From Fusibacter ferrireducens (lineage in GTDB: Bacteria > Bacillota > Clostridia > Peptostreptococcales > Acidaminobacteraceae), in contig NZ_JADKNH010000015.1 of the NCBI RefSeq assembly GCF_015352425.1, positions 1-64,000 on the forward strand: a stretch of 64,000 nt of DNA, given 5' to 3'. The translations under genes and the position numbers were made by a program. This document shows positions 17,021-24,794 of this stretch, in pieces; position 1 is the first letter of the stretch; every line of letters begins with the position of its first letter. The notes beneath the pieces were generated by a model. That model made no database searches, was not told the DNA's origin, and saw only the letters and a list, made by a program, of their open reading frames with translations.

Positions 17021-20000
17021 TTGGACCAGAGAGCAAGAAGCCGCAATCTATTTGAGAAATGCTGATATGCTCGTCTCAGCTGCCGCTGGATCGGGAAAAA
17101 CTGCTGTACTCGTAGAGCGTATCATAAAAATTGTCGTTCATCAGCGGGTACCTATTCAGAGTATTTTGGTGGTGACTTATACAAATGCAGCAGCTGGCGA
17201 GATGCGCGAACGTATAGAAGTGGCTGTTTCAAAAGCAATAGAGACAGAAGCGGATCCAGAGCTTAAAGCCTTTTTAATAGATCAGCTCAGAGTACTCAAT
17301 AGAGCTAGCATCAAGACATTCCATGCATTTTGCATGGATATCATTCGCAGCCATTTTCAAAAGATCAGTATTGATCCCAGTTTTAGAATGCTCAATGAGA
17401 TGGAGCGGACCATACTCATTGAAGAAGCCATAGACGCCGTCTTTGAAAGCGCTTATGAATCCAGTGAAGCCTCTTTTATTTATCTAGTGGAAGCCTACAG
17501 TGGCAACCGTGAAGATCAGAGACTGCGGGATATGATCAAACAAATCTATCGATTTGTCATGAGTCAGCCGTATCCGATGAAATGGCTTGAATATCAAGTA
17601 GAAGCCTATGAACAAGAGGCTCATCCCCTGCGTAAAATTTGGGAAAAAATTTTGCTAGAGCAAGCGCGTACAAAAGTGGAAGGTGCTTTTGAACTTTTAG
17701 AGGAGGGCTTAGAAATCTGTGAAATGCCCGGTGGACCGCTCCCCTATAAAGAGACCTTATTATCGGATTATGCACAGTTTAAGAGAATTGATGAAGCCAT
17801 TGCACTTGAAAATGTGAAAGCGCTTGAAGCGGCTATTCTCAATTTTTCGTTTACAAGACTAAAAAGTATTAAAAAAGATGAAAAGGCATCTATGGATGAA
17901 GCACTTGTGGAAACTGTTAAAACACAAATTCGGGACAAACTGCTGAAAAAAAATATTTATGAGTCGCTGGCAATGCCTTTTAGAGAGAAGACGTTGGATC
18001 GCTATTTTGAAGAATTTGAAAGATTGGCCCCGGCATTAAGGACTTTAAAAGAGCTTGTCGAAGCATTTGATGCGAATTTCATGGCGCTTAAAAATTCAAA
18101 AAACGTCTTGGATTTCAACGATTTAGAGCATTATGCCATAAAGGTATTAGAGGATGATGCCATTGCAAAGACTTATCAAAATCAATTTGAATACATCTTC
18201 GTGGATGAGTATCAGGATGCAAGTAGTATCCAAGAGACGATTTTAACGCGTATAAAGCGTTCTAATAATATCTTCATGGTTGGCGATGTGAAGCAGAGCA
18301 TCTACAAGTTTAGATTGGCAGAACCTGCACTTTTCTTAGAAAAATTTAGAACGTATGCACCCTATGATCAAGTTTTAAAACAATATAAAGTCGAAAATGT
18401 ACATGAACTCAATCCCAAATTAGAGGGTATGCATGCCATTCGAATCGATTTGAAGAAGAATTTCAGAACCAGAACGGAGATTTTAGAGACGGTCAATAAA
18501 CTGTTTTCTAACATGATGTCGGAGAGACTCGGTGAAATTACTTATGATGATTCTGCTCATCTTGTGGGTGGTGCCAAGTTTGAGGCGCTAGAAGGTCCGG
18601 CAGTGTCCGTTAAAGTCATTTCAAAAAAACCATTGAATTCTGAAGGCCTAGGTGAGATAGAGGTGCCATTGGAAGAGGACAGCCTTACGGAGATGGATGA
18701 GGTATCCTTGGGCAATTTGAAGACAGATGAAATTGAAGCAAGAACGATTGCACGGGAAATTAAGCGTATTATAGGTACGCCGATTTATTTTCCCAAAACT
18801 CAAATGTGGAGGACTTGCAGCTATAAGGATATTGTCATTTTGATTAGAAGTTTTAGATCGTGGCAGGAGACTTTTGACAGCGTCTTTTCAGAAGAGGGTG
18901 TGCCCTTTTATGCAGAAAGCAATTCCGGATACTTTGATACCTTGGAAATCAGATTGATGATGGACTATTTAAAAATACTGGATAACCCTTATCAAGATAT
19001 ATCGCTTATGGCTGTCTTGCGATCCCCCATGTACAGGTTCACCATTGACGAACTCATTTATATGCGTCAGCTAGGCACTGGAGATCAATATTTTTACGAT
19101 CAATTGAATTATTTTATCGATCTGGAAGATGATGGAAATCCAAATGAGGTCTTAAAGGAAAAAGTGAGATTCTTTTTAAATCAGTTGGAGGCCATTCGTA
19201 AATTTGCAACTTACAATCCAATAGATGATGTGATTTTAAAGATTTTACAGGAGACGCAATTTTTTAATTATGTGAGTGTTATGCCGGGTGGTGTTGCAAG
19301 ACAGGCTAATCTGAAATTGCTCATTGAACGTGCCACACAATTTAAAAACTCTAAAATTGTGAGTTTGACCTTATTTGTGCAATTTTATGAGCAACTTTCA
19401 AAAAACAGCGGAGATATGGGGGTTGCCAGCAGTATAGGTGAGACAGATGACGTGGTTCGACTCATGAGCATCCACAAATCAAAAGGATTGGAATTTCCTG
19501 TGGTTATGGTTGCTGGACTCGGTCGTAAATTCAACTTGATGGATACGCACGGGGATTTGATCATGCATAAGCACATTGGCATGGGCTTGTCCTATGTAGA
19601 TGTGTCCTTAAGGGCTAAATCCGCTTCGTTGGTGCAACTGCTCCTAAAAGAGCAATTGAAAGTAGAAACACTTTCTGAAGAGATGCGTGTACTCTATGTG
19701 GCTTTGACGAGACCTGTCGATCGCCTGTATTTATTCGGCACGGTGGCAGATGCTGAGAAACGTTTTGCAAAGTGGCAGAGAGGATGTTCTTATTATAACT
19801 TGTTTACAGCGGGTGGTTTTATAGATTGGATTCTAAGTGTTAACCCAAAAGCGTGCGACATTATAGATCCGAGTACTCTGATTTCCATTGAGCAGGCATC
19901 GTCACAGTCCAATCAGAAGTCTATAGAAAAGTGGATCAATTTGAAGCAACAAGCAATGCTTGAAAAAGATCGTGTACAAGATTCTGAGCGGGATGCCGCA

Positions 20001-20678
20001 CAGAATTCTGCATTAGATCGAGAAATAGGCGATCGTGTGCCAGATGAGGCCGGCGTATTCGAGCGTTTAAATACGTTATTGCCCGCATTTGAACAGACCT
20101 ATGAACCCCAAAAAATAGCGGTCTCAGACTTGAAGAAAAAAGAATTCGCATTCAATGCACCTGTTTTGATACAAACGCCTCAATTCTTACTTGAAGAATT
20201 GCCATTGACACCAGCAGAAAAAGGCACTGCAATGCATAAAGTACTCGAAAAAATTGATTTTACTCAGGTTTATACAGAGGCGACACTTCAAAAATTTATA
20301 AGCGAACTTGTGACATCACGGTTTTTGACGGAGCAAGAGTTTAAAGCCATTGAAATTTCTAAAATTGGTCAATTTTTAAGCTCAGAATTGGGTATAAGGA
20401 TTAGAAATGAACGTCATTTTAAAGAAACGCCATTTGTTGTGAAAGTAAATGAACAGCTCGTACAAGGGATTATTGACCTCTATTTGGAAACCGATGAGGG
20501 CATTATCCTCATCGATTATAAGACGGACTTTGTGGGAGATTGTGATTTGCAAAAAGTGGCAAATCAGTATAGAATACAACTTGATGCTTATAAAATGGCA
20601 CTTGAATCCATACTCAACAAACCTGTAATCCAAAAAGTGATCGTCTTTTTAAATTACAATAGGGCAGTTGAGATATGA
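17013..20678 (+). CDS. addA: ATP-dependent helicase/nuclease AddA
   Basis: Main UvrD-type 3'-5' helicase and nuclease subunit of AddAB, 1221 residues. Visible motifs are Walker A (SAAAGSGKTAVLVERI, near residue 23), motif II (VDEYQDASSIQ), motif III (GDVKQSIYKFR) and the late helicase motif LMSIHKSKGLEFPVV. The C-terminal RecB-family nuclease has GIIDLYLETDEG followed by IDYKTD. The protein appears complete. Start ATG lies inside the end of addB. Confidence 0.96.
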   Translation: MPSWTREQEAAIYLRNADMLVSAAAGSGKTAVLVERIIKIVVHQRVPIQSILVVTYTNAAAGEMRERIEVAVSKAIETEADPELKAFLIDQLRVLNRASIKTFHAFCMDIIRSHFQKISIDPSFRMLNEMERTILIEEAIDAVFESAYESSEASFIYLVEAYSGNREDQRLRDMIKQIYRFVMSQPYPMKWLEYQVEAYEQEAHPLRKIWEKILLEQARTKVEGAFELLEEGLEICEMPGGPLPYKETLLSDYAQFKRIDEAIALENVKALEAAILNFSFTRLKSIKKDEKASMDEALVETVKTQIRDKLLKKNIYESLAMPFREKTLDRYFEEFERLAPALRTLKELVEAFDANFMALKNSKNVLDFNDLEHYAIKVLEDDAIAKTYQNQFEYIFVDEYQDASSIQETILTRIKRSNNIFMVGDVKQSIYKFRLAEPALFLEKFRTYAPYDQVLKQYKVENVHELNPKLEGMHAIRIDLKKNFRTRTEILETVNKLFSNMMSERLGEITYDDSAHLVGGAKFEALEGPAVSVKVISKKPLNSEGLGEIEVPLEEDSLTEMDEVSLGNLKTDEIEARTIAREIKRIIGTPIYFPKTQMWRTCSYKDIVILIRSFRSWQETFDSVFSEEGVPFYAESNSGYFDTLEIRLMMDYLKILDNPYQDISLMAVLRSPMYRFTIDELIYMRQLGTGDQYFYDQLNYFIDLEDDGNPNEVLKEKVRFFLNQLEAIRKFATYNPIDDVILKILQETQFFNYVSVMPGGVARQANLKLLIERATQFKNSKIVSLTLFVQFYEQLSKNSGDMGVASSIGETDDVVRLMSIHKSKGLEFPVVMVAGLGRKFNLMDTHGDLIMHKHIGMGLSYVDVSLRAKSASLVQLLLKEQLKVETLSEEMRVLYVALTRPVDRLYLFGTVADAEKRFAKWQRGCSYYNLFTAGGFIDWILSVNPKACDIIDPSTLISIEQASSQSNQKSIEKWINLKQQAMLEKDRVQDSERDAAQNSALDREIGDRVPDEAGVFERLNTLLPAFEQTYEPQKIAVSDLKKKEFAFNAPVLIQTPQFLLEELPLTPAEKGTAMHKVLEKIDFTQVYTEATLQKFISELVTSRFLTEQEFKAIEISKIGQFLSSELGIRIRNERHFKETPFVVKVNEQLVQGIIDLYLETDEGIILIDYKTDFVGDCDLQKVANQYRIQLDAYKMALESILNKPVIQKVIVFLNYNRAVEI

Positions 20679-20722
20679 AAATTAGGATGATCTAATGGAT
20701 CTTTAAAATTTAGGATGGGCTT

Positions 20723-21529
20723 ATGGATTATAAATTGGAATTGAAAGCTGCAATTGAAGCAGCCAAGTGTGCAGGTGAGAAGATACTCGAAATTTATAGA
20801 AAAGATTTTAAAGTTTGTTATAAAGCAGATGAATCTCCAGTGACAGACGCTGATATTGTTGCAAATACAATTATTGAATCCGTTCTTCGTGAGCGATTCC
20901 CCGATGATGGTTTTCTGACGGAGGAATCCGTTGATGATGATTCCAGATTCACGCAAAAAAGGTTTTGGATTATTGATCCATTGGATGGTACTAAAGAATT
21001 TGTGAAGAAAAATGGAGAATTTGCGGTGAATATTGGGCTTGTACAGGCAGGGCAGGTTTTGCTAGGCGTTGTCTATGCGCCCTTTACGAAAACGCTCTTT
21101 TACGCTGTGCAAGACTGTGGTGCCTATCAAGTGAAGGATCATGTGGAAAAGCGTATTCATGTATCGGATAGAATAGATTCATTTAGACTTTTGATCAGTC
21201 GATCACATCCTTCTAAGAAAACGGAAGGGCTCTTGAAAGTTTATGATGAACAAATTCAGTCCATCACAAAAATGGGCAGTTCGCTTAAAGGCTGTTTAAT
21301 TGCAAATGGTGAATATGATGTATATTATAATTTTGGGCGTTCTATGAAATGGGATACTTGTGCTGTGGAATGCATTGTCAAAGAGGCTGGAGGCATCTTC
21401 ATGAAATTAGATGATCACGCCATAGACTATATGGAAGAGAGTAAAGTCAACCACGGCTTTTATATTATCAATAGAAGCGAAAACAAAATTGATGTTGAAA
21501 AAATAAAAGCAGCAGTTTCTCAAAAGTAG
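20723..21529 (+). CDS. cysQ: 3'(2'),5'-bisphosphate nucleotidase / inositol monophosphatase family (CysQ-like)
   Basis: A 268-residue Mg-dependent, Li-sensitive-type phosphatase. It shows the three metal-binding motifs: SPVTDADIVAN near residue 37, DPLDGTKEF near 83 and WDTCAVECIVKEAGG near 210. The DPLDGTKEF variant (with KEF) favours the CysQ branch, which recycles 3'-phosphoadenosine 5'-phosphate from sulfate assimilation, over inositol phosphatases. No sulfate-assimilation genes are nearby, so the substrate is an inference from family. It starts 44 bases after addA. Confidence 0.82.
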   Translation: MDYKLELKAAIEAAKCAGEKILEIYRKDFKVCYKADESPVTDADIVANTIIESVLRERFPDDGFLTEESVDDDSRFTQKRFWIIDPLDGTKEFVKKNGEFAVNIGLVQAGQVLLGVVYAPFTKTLFYAVQDCGAYQVKDHVEKRIHVSDRIDSFRLLISRSHPSKKTEGLLKVYDEQIQSITKMGSSLKGCLIANGEYDVYYNFGRSMKWDTCAVECIVKEAGGIFMKLDDHAIDYMEESKVNHGFYIINRSENKIDVEKIKAAVSQK

Positions 21530-21567
21530 TGTGTTAGAGTGTTAAAAGTTAGGTCAGGAGATGCATA

Positions 21568-22083
21568 ATGGAAAAAGGATACATTCACATCTATACAGGT
21601 GATGGCAAAGGTAAGACCACTGCAGCTTTTGGTGTGGCACTTAGAACTGCGTTAATGGGCAAAAAAGTTTTTATTGGACAATTTATAAAAGGCATGAAGT
21701 ATACTGAGACTAAAATTTCAGAGTATTTGCCCCAAATTGAAATTGTGCAGCTTGGTGAAACTTGTTTTATTGAAAAGACACCTAGACAAGAGGATATACA
21801 GATGGCGGTGGCTGGGTTGAACCTTATGCGTGAAAAGTTGATTTCAGAGCAATTTGATCTGGTGATCTTTGATGAGATTTCAATTGCACTTTATTATAAA
21901 CTCTTTAGTGAAGCAGATTTAATAGAAGTGCTCAATGAAAAACCTGATCAGACGGAAGTGATTTTAACTGGGCGCTATTGTTCAGAAAATTTAATAGCCC
22001 TTGCAGATTTAGTGACGGAAATGAAAGAGATTAAACATTACTATCATCAAGGTGTTCTTTCAAGGCCAGGGATCGATTGTTAG
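21568..22083 (+). CDS. cobO: Cob(I)yrinic acid a,c-diamide adenosyltransferase (CobA/CobO/BtuR)
   Basis: Transfers the adenosyl group of ATP to the cobalt of reduced corrinoids. The 171-residue protein begins with the family P-loop YTGDGKGKTTAAFGVALR. It has FDEIS in the position of the Walker B region and ends with a short C-terminal tail (HHQGVLSRPGIDC). Length is normal. No other cobalamin genes are present, so it may serve salvage. Ribosome binding site AGGAG. Confidence 0.88.
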   Translation: MEKGYIHIYTGDGKGKTTAAFGVALRTALMGKKVFIGQFIKGMKYTETKISEYLPQIEIVQLGETCFIEKTPRQEDIQMAVAGLNLMREKLISEQFDLVIFDEISIALYYKLFSEADLIEVLNEKPDQTEVILTGRYCSENLIALADLVTEMKEIKHYYHQGVLSRPGIDC

Positions 22084-22150
22084 CATATCCTATAAATTTT
22101 GTTTGAAAGGCATATCATTTACAGATGAACTTCATAAGATAAACACATTT

Positions 22151-22188
22151 CACCCTTATACTATAAAAAAAAGTATAGGGGTGTTTTT
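22151..22188 (+). promoter_or_regulatory. Terminator-like hairpin that contains the ribosome binding site of the NapH-like gene
   Basis: CACCCTTATACT (22151-22162) pairs with AGTATAGGGGTG (22172-22183) over 12 bp with one G-T wobble. Five T residues (22184-22188) and then the ATG of the next gene follow. The 3' arm contains AGGGGTG, the only ribosome-binding-like sequence for that gene. It could terminate the cobO transcript, hide the ribosome binding site, or both. Confidence 0.7.
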
Positions 22189-23019
22189 ATGAAAAAAAGC
22201 AAGCGCAAAATTAGAGTGGCAGTACAAGTTTTCTTCTTTATCTTGATTGCATTTATTTCGGTCAATCATAATTTAGCTGAATCTGGAGGTGGCATAGAAC
22301 TGTTGTCCAATGCCTCTTTGCATGCAATTTGTCCTTTTGGAGGCGTTGTAACGATCTATCAATTGCTCACGCTGGGCACTTTCGTTCAGAAATTGCATAG
22401 TTCATCCGTGATTTTAATGGGAATCGTCTTTTTGTTGGCTCTTTTACTGGGACCAGTCTTCTGCGGTTGGATTTGTCCTTTCGGTACTTTTCAAGAGTGG
22501 ATTGGTAAAATTGGAAAGAAAATTTTTAAGAAACGCTATAATAATATGATCCCTAAGAAGTTGGATTCAAAATTAAGATATTTTAGAATTGTTTTTCTTG
22601 CATGGGTGGTGTTTATGACGGCACGTTCGGGAACGCTTGTATTCTCTAATATTGATCCATATTATGCACTTTTTAACTTTTGGACTTCAGAAGTGGCCAT
22701 CACAGGTATGGTTGCACTTTTCATCATCATGGGTGCGTCTTTATTCGTTGAAAGACCGTGGTGTAAATATGCTTGTCCATACGGTGCGGTTTTAGGATTT
22801 TTTAATAAGTTCAATTTGTTCAAGATTAAGCGCATTGAGTCGACTTGTATCAGTTGTGATTTGTGTACTCATAATTGTCCAATGAACATAGATGTTGCAA
22901 ATACATCTGAAATTAAAGATTTGCAGTGTATCAGATGTTTTGAATGTACGTCTGAAAACAATTGTCCTGTACCTGAGACGGTTGTCATTGAAACTCAAAT
23001 ATTGAGCACAAAAAAATAG
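22189..23019 (+). CDS. NapH/NosR-like membrane polyferredoxin
   Basis: A 276-residue membrane protein with about five hydrophobic segments and two CX3CP motifs (CGWICPFGTFQEW, about residue 95, and CKYACPYGAVLG, about 196), the hallmark of NapH/NosR/YccM proteins. They are followed by two ferredoxin-type clusters: CISCDLCTHNCP, then CIRCFECTSENNCP with an extra residue in the last spacing. Such proteins move electrons across or along the membrane. No nitrate or nitrous-oxide reductase is near, so the electron acceptor is unknown; the following gene is the likely partner. Start ATG has its ribosome binding site inside a hairpin. Confidence 0.85.
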   Translation: MKKSKRKIRVAVQVFFFILIAFISVNHNLAESGGGIELLSNASLHAICPFGGVVTIYQLLTLGTFVQKLHSSSVILMGIVFLLALLLGPVFCGWICPFGTFQEWIGKIGKKIFKKRYNNMIPKKLDSKLRYFRIVFLAWVVFMTARSGTLVFSNIDPYYALFNFWTSEVAITGMVALFIIMGASLFVERPWCKYACPYGAVLGFFNKFNLFKIKRIESTCISCDLCTHNCPMNIDVANTSEIKDLQCIRCFECTSENNCPVPETVVIETQILSTKK

Positions 23020-23030
23020 GGGGTAGAATG

Positions 23031-23768
23031 ATGAGAATTAATTCAAAAGTAGTAGGTCTTTTATCTCTTGGGATAATGTTTGGCGGCATAGCTATTTTTA
23101 TGGGACTTGGTATTTGGAAAACGGAATCAACAAAAATACCTGCTAAGTACAGTTCGGGTATATATGAAGGTGAGGCAAATCCAGCTGATATTAGAGGCTC
23201 CTATACATTTGCTGAAGTGGCAGAAGCCTTTGACGTACCTGTTGAGATTTTAAAAGAAGCCTTTTTAATACCATCTGAAGTGGAGGCAGATAAGATTCAA
23301 AATAAAGACTTAGAAGGAATGTACGTGTTTGAAGACGGCACGGAGATTGGCAATGGGTCTGTGAAACTCTTTGTGGCATTATACAAGGGTTTACCGTATG
23401 CTCTAAGTGATGATTATGTCTTTGATAAAGCGGTGCCTTTAATTAGATCCAATCAACCAGAATTGTCACCAGAAATAGAAGCCTATTTAGTGGACCATAC
23501 AGTTCCATCCGAGGTCGTTGAAGCCAATGTCAATCCTGTTGATTCAAATGAAGTATCCACAGGGGAGACAACTTCTGAAGAGGAAAATTTTATTAAAGGC
23601 AATACTACTTTTCAACAAGTGTTGGATATGGGTGTTACTGTTGAAGAAGTGGAAGCTATTATAGAAGCAGATTTACCGCAGAAGAGTATGACGGTTAAAG
23701 ATTACTGCTTGAAAGAAAGTCTGGAGTTTTCAACAGTAAAAGCGGCATTACAAAATCTAATTGAGTAA
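23031..23768 (+). CDS. Membrane-anchored protein of unknown function with a duplicated helical module
   Basis: About 245 residues: one N-terminal membrane anchor (VVGLLSLGIMFGGIAIFMGLGI), then a hydrophilic domain. Two stretches resemble each other: YTFAEVAEAFDVPVEILKEAF near residue 60 and TTFQQVLDMGVTVEEVEAII near 198, each a T-F-x-x-V helix followed by a -V-x-(V/I)-E- turn. The second is followed by MTVKDYCLKESLEFSTVKAAL. A Glu/Ser/Thr-rich linker separates the halves. It lies 11 bases after the polyferredoxin gene and is surely co-transcribed. I recognise the repeat type from proteins next to NapH-like polyferredoxins but know no function. ATG 23028 is an equally possible start. Confidence 0.7.
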   Translation: MRINSKVVGLLSLGIMFGGIAIFMGLGIWKTESTKIPAKYSSGIYEGEANPADIRGSYTFAEVAEAFDVPVEILKEAFLIPSEVEADKIQNKDLEGMYVFEDGTEIGNGSVKLFVALYKGLPYALSDDYVFDKAVPLIRSNQPELSPEIEAYLVDHTVPSEVVEANVNPVDSNEVSTGETTSEEENFIKGNTTFQQVLDMGVTVEEVEAIIEADLPQKSMTVKDYCLKESLEFSTVKAALQNLIE

Positions 23769-23824
23769 AGCGGAGTTCTTGAAAAAACATTCCTGAAGAA
23801 CAGTCTTGACCTGTTTTTAACATA

Positions 23825-23882
23825 AGCGGATTAGAGCGTTTCTAAAGTTTAAAGAGGCGTATCTAGATCCGCTTTCTCCTTT
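23825..23882 (+). terminator. Probable terminator after the polyferredoxin operon
   Basis: AGCGGAT (23825-23831) and ATCCGCT (23867-23873) pair perfectly around a 35-base loop and are followed by TTCTCCTTTT. The long loop lowers confidence. Confidence 0.45.
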
Positions 23883-24017
23883 TCAGCTGATTTTGTATTG
23901 AAATTCATACAATTTAGTAAAATTCATGTTTCTTTATTGAGCTTTTCACGATAAAATAGATAGTAGAAGTAGAAGTGATATAAAGGCAATTGAAATGAAC
24001 TTGTGGGGGAGACGAAT

Positions 24018-24677
24018 ATGAAATATCATGTGGTTAGCAGAGCTCATCAAAAACAGACAAATTGGTCAGGTGGGGAAACGATAGAGATATTTATCTATCC
24101 TGAAAATGGGAACTATTCAGAAAGGCAATTTTCTTGGCGTGTGAGCAGTGCCACCGTTGAAAAAGCAGAATCTGATTTCACACCTCTTTACGGGATAAAG
24201 CGGTGGATATTACCTTTTGATGCACCGCTTTTATTAAAGCATAGAAATCAGCAAAAGTTATTATATGAGATTTTAGTAAAACCTTATGAGGCGCATTGCT
24301 TTAAAGGGGATTGGGAAACAAAGAGTATCGGTATAACACGCGACTTTAACCTTATGTTGAGAGAAGGCAGTTATGGCATCTTAAAGCATTTTAAGCTTGC
24401 AAAGGCAACTGAGATGGATATAGAGGCCATCTTTCCAGAGATTTTCGACAACAGATTGGTTTTAATAGATAAACGCTTTACAATAGGCATTTATTGCATT
24501 GAAGGCACATACAGTGCGCTTATGGCGGAGCAGGATATTCCAGTACAAGCCAGTGAACTTTTACTGGTGGACAATGACTCTAAGATGATTCAGGAATATA
24601 AAACCCTAAGTGTCAATCAACTGGATGCAGATTATTTAAATTTGGTTATTTTCTTTGTGGCATATGATGCCCAATAA
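24018..24677 (+). CDS. HutD/Ves family cupin-like protein
   Basis: A 219-residue protein matching the HutD/Ves family. The N-terminal NWSGGETIEIFIYP stretch and FSWRVSSATVEKAESDF are the family's conserved lead, and ITRDFNLMLREG (about residue 118) is the conserved centre. HutD accompanies histidine-utilisation genes in proteobacteria and has a bicupin fold, but its biochemical role is unproven and no hut genes are here. I use ATG 24018 behind GGGGGAGA; an upstream GTG at 24003 overlaps that site. Confidence 0.78.
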   Translation: MKYHVVSRAHQKQTNWSGGETIEIFIYPENGNYSERQFSWRVSSATVEKAESDFTPLYGIKRWILPFDAPLLLKHRNQQKLLYEILVKPYEAHCFKGDWETKSIGITRDFNLMLREGSYGILKHFKLAKATEMDIEAIFPEIFDNRLVLIDKRFTIGIYCIEGTYSALMAEQDIPVQASELLLVDNDSKMIQEYKTLSVNQLDADYLNLVIFFVAYDAQ

Positions 24678-24703
24678 ACTTCTGAAATGGATTAAAAGAC
24701 AAC

Positions 24704-24756
24704 AAAAGATCAACCTCATAATGGGCTTATGGTCCAATAAGAGATTGATCTTTTTT
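24704..24756. terminator. Bidirectional terminator between hutD-like and histidine kinase genes
   Basis: AAAAGATCAA (24704-24713) and TTGATCTTTT (24745-24754) form a 10-bp perfect stem, with T residues on one side and A residues on the other. It serves two convergent genes. Confidence 0.85.
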
Positions 24757-24794
24757 ATGTTATATGGATACAGAATAATGTGGATATAGAGAGA

